From positions 1 to 64,000 of the forward strand of contig NZ_LOPW02000016.1 of assembly GCF_001469875.2 (NCBI RefSeq): a stretch of 64,000 nt of DNA, given 5' to 3'. The notes beneath the pieces are model-generated. The model saw nothing but the letters and a program-made list of their open reading frames with translations. It searched no databases and was not told where the DNA came from. This document shows, one piece after another, positions 44,423 through 51,955 of the stretch; positions within the stretch are counted from its first letter, which is position 1; each line of letters starts with the position of its first letter. A program made the position numbers and the translations under genes. Source of the DNA: Haloferax marisrubri (lineage in GTDB: Archaea > Halobacteriota > Halobacteria > Halobacteriales > Haloferacaceae).

Positions 44423-46114
44423 ATGATTGATTCCTCGACGACGGCGGAAGACTTCATCGCCGATGCCGAGTACCACAATCCGTGGTGGAGCGGCACTGGT
44501 GGACTCGAGAAGCTCCGATTCGTCTCAGAGTGGAAAGAACGATCAGATCTCCATCGGTTACTCGACAGTCTCGAGACTGCACACGACGATGGTGTTGGCA
44601 GTCTCGTCCACGCAATGTATGGGCAGACAGGAATCGGAAAATCCACTATGCTCCGACAACTCGTCGCCGCGCTCGTCGACGACGATGCCGTGTCTTACGC
44701 TCCTGGAGACCGCGAGCGCTCACTGGTCGGGTCTGTCGCACCTCGGCAAATCCTCTACATCCCGCTGGAGGAGTCGCTTTACCACCTCGAACCACCAGAG
44801 GTCGCGTTCAACCGACTCCAGAGTGTTGTCGATTACTTCGACTCCCACGTTGCCCCACGACGTGGAACAAAGTTCGTCATCTTAGACGATATCGGGGCAC
44901 TCTCTTTTGGTGAAGACGACGGCCCAGATCGACTGCAGGAACTCGTCGACGACAGAACCTACCTCTTCATCACCGGTATCGTCAGCCCCCAGGTCGACGT
45001 CAACACGGACTCGTGGAAAGACACGGTCGACCAGGTGTCCGGATCGTTCCCCATGTTACCTACGAAGTTCATTGACGCGGTCAAACAAGGCCACGTCGTC
45101 GACTTCGACGACGAGCACGCGCGGAAGCTGGCCGAAACGCTCGAACATCATCAGGTTGAGGGACTCATTCATCGTGCGCGCAAGGAGGAACTGAGCAGTC
45201 GGAACATTGCAGGGATGGTGGACGCACTCTCGACGCTATTTTTCGACGAACTCGACACCGTCGACCACGATACCCTTCACGAGGCTGCGAGGGCGTATCT
45301 TCGACGAGGAGGATCGTTCCACTCAGTGGAGGGTGATACTGTTCGGAATGACCTCGTCAAGTCGCATTTCCTCTTGTATCTCTACAAGGAACTCGCGCGG
45401 TACCACAGTGTCCAACGCCCCGAGAACCTCCATCGGTTGGGTTCGCTCGCTGCGAGTAAAGCCGGAGAAGAACTCAAATATACAACGCTGAGCGAGCAAC
45501 TCGGCGTCGATAGACGGACCGTCGATTCGTACCTCTCAGTCCTCGAAGGTGGGTTGGCTGTCGGCCAGTCGCACGACTTCGCACTGCAGCGATATCGACG
45601 GACTCGACTGTATCTCCGCGACCCCCGACACGTTGTACTCCTCTCTCAGCGTAGGGAGCATCATGGATTCGAAACGTACACAGATGCTGGCGTGCTGAAC
45701 GCCGAGTTCGAACACGCTCTCGCCCGGACGGTCGGATTCGATCACGCGAAGCGACTCGCATGGTCACTCCCCGGAGAGAGTGACCAACGGTTATCGGTCG
45801 AGTACGCTGAGACAGGGAGTGGAACAGTAGACTACGTCCTCCACGGTGACGGTCTCGTGCTCCCGTTCGTTCTCTCGTATCAACCATTCGCTGACGGTAC
45901 CCTATCGACCGCCCTCGAGTTCGACCCGACGACAGGAGCTCACTTCGACGAGTCTGGAGAGGAACTTCGAGAGTTAAGCTACGAGGCACCGTATCGGTTT
46001 GTTGTGACCGATGCGCTCCCCAGAGAAGTGGAGCAGTCTTCCTCGTTGGTCGTCGACCACAGCGGTACGAAGGTTTGTTACCTCCCGTACTGGTTGTTCC
46101 TGTTACTCGCCTAA
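44423..46114 (+). CDS. P-loop ATPase with DUF4143-like C-terminus
   Basis: 563 aa from ATG 44423; a TATA-like CTTAATAT about 25 nt upstream supports this start over the GTG at 44417. Walker A is GQTGIGKSTM (about 70-79), and a Walker B-like KFVILDDIGALSF lies near 152-164. Residues ~340-400 (YTTLSEQLGVDRRTVDSYL, VLEGGLAVGQ, then RRTRLYLRDPR) are the wHTH plus nuclease-like fold start typical of DUF4143 ATPases. Partners of such ATPases are often unknown. It has its own promoter but the same orientation as block 2's helicase/AddAB operon. Role: possibly a switch or sensor for the system. Confidence 0.72.
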   Translation: MIDSSTTAEDFIADAEYHNPWWSGTGGLEKLRFVSEWKERSDLHRLLDSLETAHDDGVGSLVHAMYGQTGIGKSTMLRQLVAALVDDDAVSYAPGDRERSLVGSVAPRQILYIPLEESLYHLEPPEVAFNRLQSVVDYFDSHVAPRRGTKFVILDDIGALSFGEDDGPDRLQELVDDRTYLFITGIVSPQVDVNTDSWKDTVDQVSGSFPMLPTKFIDAVKQGHVVDFDDEHARKLAETLEHHQVEGLIHRARKEELSSRNIAGMVDALSTLFFDELDTVDHDTLHEAARAYLRRGGSFHSVEGDTVRNDLVKSHFLLYLYKELARYHSVQRPENLHRLGSLAASKAGEELKYTTLSEQLGVDRRTVDSYLSVLEGGLAVGQSHDFALQRYRRTRLYLRDPRHVVLLSQRREHHGFETYTDAGVLNAEFEHALARTVGFDHAKRLAWSLPGESDQRLSVEYAETGSGTVDYVLHGDGLVLPFVLSYQPFADGTLSTALEFDPTTGAHFDESGEELRELSYEAPYRFVVTDALPREVEQSSSLVVDHSGTKVCYLPYWLFLLLA

Positions 46115-46288
46115 GAACGGCGACTTCTAGCGATTTTTCTGTTGTTTTCGCGCTTTTAGCGGTTCTAGTCGTTCAGCCACAGGACCCACCAATTGGGACC
46201 ATTACAAGCACCAAAAACTAATTTAGGCACATTAGGTTGTAGTTACAGACAGATTTATATTCTTGGATAAACAACTGATAAGTGCAAT

Positions 46289-48424
46289 ATGGGGATTAGG
46301 GACAACCGGAAGTCGGAAGTTTTGGATGTCACAGCTGAAGGGGAATACACGTGGGACGAGGCGGTGGAGGGCGAACAGATCTCGGAGGGAACGAGGGTCA
46401 CTCTCACTGGCGAGTTCGTGACGCAGCACACAACACGGAACGCTAGCGTAGTTGCAAGCCGGATCTCGATCCGAATTGACGAGGACACGCTCGTCGACGT
46501 GATGCTCACTCCCTGTGACTTCGAAGAGCGGTTTGACCTCGTGACAGGAGCCCAGTACACGGTTACGGGGAAAGTAGCAACCTCACCGACGGCCTTGCCG
46601 CGCCACGAGTCCTCGTGTCCGGACTGTGGCGGAGCCCTCCGACAGCGAGGTGTAGTCGACAGCACAGAAGGCCTCGCGACCGCAGTCACCTCACTGAACG
46701 TCGGCGACCACTTCGTCGTGTGTGACGAGATTCACCGGGTCGCTCGGGATCTGAACGAGAAAACCGACGATTGGATACCGAGGGAACGACAGAGCAGACC
46801 GATTCCAAGCGGTCGATATCTGTGCGTCGACTGTGGGTCCGACGTTTCAGACTACGACCTCACACGAGAACACGGTGGCGAACCCATGCTGGAGATGGAT
46901 GCGTGTGCTGCACCAGCCAGCGAGTCACTCGGACTCTCAGTCGGTGGTTCTCGTGACGCCACGAACTTCCGTGAGAACATCCACGAGGGCTACGTTCCCC
47001 AACCTGACGCCCTCGCGTACGAAGGGTTGTTCTACGACTACCGGTTCCCCACAACTGAATCCGAGCACACGGAAGATGCTCTGTTCACACCGACCTTCGA
47101 ACGTGCCTCTGCACGAAACCCCGTGACCGGGGAACGAGAGGTGTACCTCTCGGTGGGACTCGATTCGTCGCTCAGTTCTTCTGAGTTCGAACGGCCACCC
47201 CTCGATGTCGTCGCTGTCCTCGACACCTCCGGCTCGATGTCGTCACCGTTCGACGAGTACTACTACGACTCTACAGGGACTCGCCGAGAAGTCGAAGACG
47301 AAGAGAAGAGTAACGACACCAAGATGGAGGCCGCAGCGGCGTCGTTGTGTGCCCTCACGGAGCAACTTGCTCCCGACGACCAGCTAGGTGTCGTGCTATT
47401 CGACAGTCGTGCCCACGTCGCGAAACCGCTTCGAGACGTCCAGTCGACCGACATGGACGCCATCCGAGGCCACATTCGTGATGTTCGTGCGGGTGGTGGA
47501 ACGAACATGGGCGAGGGGTTCGACGCCGCCCACCAGATGCTCGCAGAAATGGAACCTGACCGAGAGCAGCGTATCGTCTTCATGACCGATGCGATGCCGA
47601 ATACGGGTACGACACGGTCGAACCAACTCGTCGACCTAGTTGCCGATGCAGCGAGCGAGGGAACACACACCACGTTCGTCGGCATGGGCCTCGACGAAAA
47701 CGCCGAGTTGGCAAGTGACCTCTCTGCAGTCCGCGGAGCGAATCACTACTTCGTCCACTCCGCTTCTGAGTTCGAGCGGCGGCTGGGAGAAGAGTTCGAC
47801 TACATGGTCTCCCCGCTCGTCTTCGACCTCTCGTTGTCGGTCGACACCGAGGGCTACGAAGTCGACGGCGCCTACGGGGTTCCGAACGCGGATATCGAGG
47901 ACGGCAGGGTGCTGGACGTCACCACTCTCTTCCCTTCGCCGACGAGCAATGGTGAATCTCGCGGAGGTGTCATCCTCGTACGGTTGCACCGAACCAATAG
48001 CGAAGAACCGAGCGTCGAACTCGACCTCTCGTGGGACGAAGGTGAAGGTGTCACACGGGGGACCCGTGTCGCCGTCGACGTCCCGAGCGGGAAACACTTC
48101 GACGGCTCTGGAATCCGAAAGGCCGTGGTCTTGAGTCGATACGGACGGGTCCTCCGTGAATGGGCGTCGTGGGCACGGTCTGTGTCAGCTGCTGACCAAA
48201 CAGGGATTGTCGACGACTGGGTCGGTGCGCGAACGACTCGGAACGAACACGAACGTGGCTCGGTACCGATACGAATCTCCAACTCCTACGCTGCGGTCTT
48301 CCGCGACCTTCGTGCACACATCGTCTCCGAGTCCACAGAAATCGACGACGAGACACTCAGCCGTGAAGTCGAGGTTCTCGATAGTCTACTCGCACACACC
48401 GAAGAGGAGAGGCGGTCGCAATGA
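46289..48424 (+). CDS. VWA-domain protein with N-terminal OB-like and zinc-ribbon region
   Basis: 711 aa. The N-terminus looks like an OB fold (about 25-105: TRVTLTGEFVTQHT ... TVTGKVATSPTA). It is followed by CPDCGGALRQRG (about 110-121) and CVDCGSD (about 179-185), which together could bind zinc. The VWA domain has an intact MIDAS: DTSGS (312-316), a GGTNMGEGF loop Thr (~402) and FMTDAMP Asp (~432). VWA proteins are metal-dependent adaptors, often paired with ATPases in conflict systems. A TATA-like TTTATATT lies ~30 nt upstream. It overlaps the beta-CASP nuclease gene by 4 nt. The role is likely assembly or target tagging, which is inferred. Confidence 0.8.
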   Translation: MGIRDNRKSEVLDVTAEGEYTWDEAVEGEQISEGTRVTLTGEFVTQHTTRNASVVASRISIRIDEDTLVDVMLTPCDFEERFDLVTGAQYTVTGKVATSPTALPRHESSCPDCGGALRQRGVVDSTEGLATAVTSLNVGDHFVVCDEIHRVARDLNEKTDDWIPRERQSRPIPSGRYLCVDCGSDVSDYDLTREHGGEPMLEMDACAAPASESLGLSVGGSRDATNFRENIHEGYVPQPDALAYEGLFYDYRFPTTESEHTEDALFTPTFERASARNPVTGEREVYLSVGLDSSLSSSEFERPPLDVVAVLDTSGSMSSPFDEYYYDSTGTRREVEDEEKSNDTKMEAAAASLCALTEQLAPDDQLGVVLFDSRAHVAKPLRDVQSTDMDAIRGHIRDVRAGGGTNMGEGFDAAHQMLAEMEPDREQRIVFMTDAMPNTGTTRSNQLVDLVADAASEGTHTTFVGMGLDENAELASDLSAVRGANHYFVHSASEFERRLGEEFDYMVSPLVFDLSLSVDTEGYEVDGAYGVPNADIEDGRVLDVTTLFPSPTSNGESRGGVILVRLHRTNSEEPSVELDLSWDEGEGVTRGTRVAVDVPSGKHFDGSGIRKAVVLSRYGRVLREWASWARSVSAADQTGIVDDWVGARTTRNEHERGSVPIRISNSYAAVFRDLRAHIVSESTEIDDETLSREVEVLDSLLAHTEEERRSQ

Positions 48425-50703
48425 GCGCCGACCTCGTAGGCGATGCCGATGTCGTCACTGAACACGTCGTCTCCCGTGTCTCGTACCACCACGTCAACGT
48501 CGACGCCGGTAACGAATCGGTTCTCCTCCGGTTCGAATACGAAAACCGAGAACAAGCATCCTGTATACTCGTCGACGCGGGAGAGGGGGTAGAACTCGGC
48601 CCATATCTCCGCCCGAACGATTCGCTCGTCGCGGTCTGTCTCACACATGCCCACGCCGACCATTACCAGTCACTCGAGAACGTGGTTCGCGACGATGCTC
48701 CGATACTAACATCTCCATCGACAGCCGAGATACTCGAGACGGTCCTCAAGTCCGCTGCAGACCGCGGATTCGTGACCGATACGGGTCGTGTCTGTGAGGC
48801 CGTGAACCCCGTCGATACGTGGACAGACGTCGCACCAGGAGTCCGCGTCCATCCAGTTCCTTCGGGCCACGCACCAGGTGCTGTTGGTTTCGTGATCCGG
48901 TTCCGTGACGACGATGGGACCCACGACATCCTCTTCACCGGTGACTTCACCTGTGAGTCTGCAGGAGGGTACCCCGGATTCGACCCTGACGTCGCTCCAG
49001 ACGTAGAAGCGCTATTCCTCACAGTCGCGACGGCAGAGTCGTCTAGCGACGAGTTGACCGCTGGAATCGCAACGGCGCTGGAACGGGCACACGGTGGTGC
49101 AAGCGTACTCGTCACCGCCGGGGGACTCGATGCTGTACACCTTGCAACACTCCTCACCAGTGCGTCCACCGAATTAGACCTCGACGTTCCGATACGTATC
49201 GCCGGACAAGCGGCGAAGCTCTACGAAGACCTCGAATACGAGTTCGAAGGTGTCCACACCATTCCGGAGTTCGAACACACGACTGAGTGCCTCGATAGTG
49301 GTGCTATCACTATTGCTGGGCCAGACGTCCCAACTGAGGGAAGCTCAGGACGACTCTACGACGCACTCTCGGACGACCCGAACGCGTGCCTCGTCCAGTT
49401 TGTCTCGTCTGGGAAGTCACCAATATCCGGTGGTGGACCGTGTGCGACGTTCGCCTTTGCCGCTACTGCACACCCTCCGAGAGACGTTCTCGACAGTGTC
49501 GTCGACGAAATCGACCCTGTTGAGGTCGTAACGATCCACGAACACGGTGGTGCAGGAGGTCGATACAACGACTGGAAACCGTGCGTCTGGTCCGATGGTT
49601 CTGACGAGGAACTGACTCTCTTCGATGACGGTCGATGGCTGACTCCGCCCTGGATGGACTCTCGGTTTGCTCGAGTTCCAGACCGTCCTATGGACCTCGG
49701 GTTTCTGGCCAGACAGGAGATCGGTGATCTCCCGCTCGTGTCGCTCGACCGGTCCGAGACGATCGACCTTGAAGAGGAAGGTATCGATATCGAGCAGCTT
49801 CGCGAACGGTTGCACCTTGGTCACAGAGACGACCACAAGCCAACCCAGAATACGACATCCAAGCAAATGACTGACGAATCAGAGACACCCGATCAGACGA
49901 ATCGCTCCGAACAAAAACTGTTCAAGACCGTCGGTGCAGACGTCGAACAACAGGATACGCTTTCGAACGATTCCATCACACCGAAGGGTCTCGTCTCGGC
50001 GCGAGCGTGGAATGGACTTAGCGGCCAAGAGGCCACACAGAGTTCCGACACGGAGACGCATCAAGAGGACTCCGACCCCGAAGATCACGACCAGAAGAGC
50101 CAGGCCACAGAGAGCGATACGGCGTCGGCCACCAAGGCCGAGACCGAGGATTCAGAAGTCGAAGAACCCGCCACAGTTCGCGATGACGACACAATCCCCA
50201 CGGAGGACACACAAGTGACAACCGACACAGTCGACGAGAAGAATTCTGACGAACGGATACACGGCGCTGAATCTGCACAATTCAGTCTCGAAGCCGACCC
50301 ACTTCTCCTCGCGCTGGTGGAACGAGAGGTTGGTGCGGGCTCCATCGAAGCCTTCGTCACCGAATCCATTCAGGCGTACCTCGAAGCATTGCTCCGGACA
50401 GGAGAACCACCAGAAGGGACGGTTGGAAGTCTCGAATTCGACGTGACGGCAGGTACTCGGCTAACGCAGGCGCTCGAAAGCGCCGTCGAAGACGACGGGC
50501 ACGACTCACTGTCATCATTCGTTCGGACAGCGCTCACAGACCTTCTCGGTACCACTGCTGGGACCGAAGTCTCCCTTTCCGACCATCGGGTCGACGAGCG
50601 ACTGATCGAAGCGGCGGTCGCCAACGACAAGCACGGCTTCGATACTCCTGGGGACTTCGCTAACGCGGCGATCCTCTGGGCACTCAGTGACGAAGAGAAC
50701 TAG
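48421..50703 (+). CDS. Beta-CASP metallo-beta-lactamase nuclease with triple RHH-like tail
   Basis: 760 aa. The MBL metal ligands are present: motif 1 ILVDAGE (Asp ~44), motif 2 HAHADH (77-82), motif 3 SGHAPGAVGF (His ~144), motif 4 FTGDFT (Asp ~175). A beta-CASP-like insert and VVTIHEHGG (motif C His ~364) follow, as in RNase J/CPSF/SNM1-type nucleases acting on RNA or DNA 5' ends. Residues ~450-615 are a disordered Glu/Asp/Thr/Ser linker. The tail (about 618-760) has three RHH-like units (FSLEADPLLLALVERE; LEFDVTAGTRLTQALE; VSLSDHRVDERLIEAA). It overlaps the VWA gene by 4 nt and lies 28 nt before the PD-(D/E)XK gene. Confidence 0.82.
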   Translation: MSADLVGDADVVTEHVVSRVSYHHVNVDAGNESVLLRFEYENREQASCILVDAGEGVELGPYLRPNDSLVAVCLTHAHADHYQSLENVVRDDAPILTSPSTAEILETVLKSAADRGFVTDTGRVCEAVNPVDTWTDVAPGVRVHPVPSGHAPGAVGFVIRFRDDDGTHDILFTGDFTCESAGGYPGFDPDVAPDVEALFLTVATAESSSDELTAGIATALERAHGGASVLVTAGGLDAVHLATLLTSASTELDLDVPIRIAGQAAKLYEDLEYEFEGVHTIPEFEHTTECLDSGAITIAGPDVPTEGSSGRLYDALSDDPNACLVQFVSSGKSPISGGGPCATFAFAATAHPPRDVLDSVVDEIDPVEVVTIHEHGGAGGRYNDWKPCVWSDGSDEELTLFDDGRWLTPPWMDSRFARVPDRPMDLGFLARQEIGDLPLVSLDRSETIDLEEEGIDIEQLRERLHLGHRDDHKPTQNTTSKQMTDESETPDQTNRSEQKLFKTVGADVEQQDTLSNDSITPKGLVSARAWNGLSGQEATQSSDTETHQEDSDPEDHDQKSQATESDTASATKAETEDSEVEEPATVRDDDTIPTEDTQVTTDTVDEKNSDERIHGAESAQFSLEADPLLLALVEREVGAGSIEAFVTESIQAYLEALLRTGEPPEGTVGSLEFDVTAGTRLTQALESAVEDDGHDSLSSFVRTALTDLLGTTAGTEVSLSDHRVDERLIEAAVANDKHGFDTPGDFANAAILWALSDEEN

Positions 50704-50731
50704 CCACGGATAAGCCAACTCTCCAACGACC

Positions 50732-51937
50732 ATGACATCAAAGATACACCTCGATGAACAGGATGGAACCGTTCGGCTCGACGACCTCACCATCGAAGAT
50801 AACGAGTTAGTCGCGTACCTCGCAGAACACGACGCTACAAACCGCGAGGAGGCCTTCCATCAGGCATTGCGAATCGGCACTGCGACACTTTCGCTCGCAG
50901 AAACATCGAAGGAGGTCGAGCACGTGAAACACGAGTTCGAGCAGATGCGTTCGGACTTCGAAGCCGAGATCGATGACGTCAGAGAGGAACTTGACCGGCG
51001 GTTTGGTGACGACGGAGAAGTCTCCTCGATTCTCGACCGGCACCTCGGTCCCGAAGGCAGGCTCAACCGGGAGCTCGACGACGTCTTCGGTGGGGAAGGG
51101 CTCTTCGCGAGACGACTCGACGAAGAGCTCGGAGAAGATGGCGAGCGAATTCAGGACGCACTCGACCCAGATAGGGAGGGAACACCGACGAACCGACTTC
51201 GTGAAGCACTTCGTGGGGAGATACGCGAACTTTCGAAGCAACTCCAGGTCGAAGAAGGGAGAGAAGAGGTTCGACAACGAACGACCGAGAAGGGTCACGT
51301 CTTCGAAGATACTGTCGCTCAGTTCCTGACTGACCTCGTGTACGGATCCAGCCACTCGTTCGACCGAACTGGTGAGGTCGTCGGAGAACTCGCTGAGAGC
51401 AAGGTCGGCGACTTCGTCGTGACTCTCGGCCCGACCAATCAGCGGATCGTCGTCGAGGCCAAGAGTGAACAGAACTACACACAACCTCGCATCAAAGAAG
51501 AGATGCGAGAAGCCATCGAGAACCGCGATGCAGACTACGGAATCTTCGTCAGCGAGTGCGAAAGCTACGTTCCAAACAAGGTGGGCTACTTCCGGGAGTT
51601 CGATGGTGAATTCCTTTCTGTCGCACTAAGTGCCGACGAAGACGACAATGTCGACTCCCGGCTCTTCAATATCGGATTCAATTGGGCAGAGATGCGAGCC
51701 GTCCAGTCTCACCTCGATGCTGGCGACGATGTCGACCCCGAGTTCGTGAGAACACAGGTCGAAGAGATCGAAGACTCCGTCAGCAAGTTCACGAACGTGA
51801 AGCGGAAGTGTAGCAGCATCAGGAAGAGTACAAACGGTATCGAGGAAAGTCTCGACGACATTCAGGGAGAAGTGACGACGCGGTTGAACAACATCGTCGG
51901 AGAGATGAGCAAATCCGATCCAGGCACACAAGCCTGA
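50732..51937 (+). CDS. Coiled-coil PD-(D/E)XK nuclease with 14-residue internal repeats
   Basis: 401 aa. An N-terminal RHH-like stretch (about 22-55, LVAYLAEHDATNREEAFHQA) leads into a coiled coil (55-90). Next come four 14-residue repeats at ~92-147 (GDDGEVSSILDRHL; GPEGRLNRELDDVF; GGEGLFARRLDEEL; GEDGERIQDALDPD). The catalytic core is GDFVV (Asp ~227) and IVVEAKSEQ (Glu ~242, Lys ~244), with EEMREAIENRDADYGIFVSE after it, resembling RmuC/restriction-type nucleases. A helical C-terminus (310-395) may dimerise. It is the last gene of the VWA-MBL operon and is convergent (18 bp) with the XPB-like helicase. Confidence 0.78.
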   Translation: MTSKIHLDEQDGTVRLDDLTIEDNELVAYLAEHDATNREEAFHQALRIGTATLSLAETSKEVEHVKHEFEQMRSDFEAEIDDVREELDRRFGDDGEVSSILDRHLGPEGRLNRELDDVFGGEGLFARRLDEELGEDGERIQDALDPDREGTPTNRLREALRGEIRELSKQLQVEEGREEVRQRTTEKGHVFEDTVAQFLTDLVYGSSHSFDRTGEVVGELAESKVGDFVVTLGPTNQRIVVEAKSEQNYTQPRIKEEMREAIENRDADYGIFVSECESYVPNKVGYFREFDGEFLSVALSADEDDNVDSRLFNIGFNWAEMRAVQSHLDAGDDVDPEFVRTQVEEIEDSVSKFTNVKRKCSSIRKSTNGIEESLDDIQGEVTTRLNNIVGEMSKSDPGTQA

Positions 51938-51955
51938 GCCAGGACCCCCGGGTGG

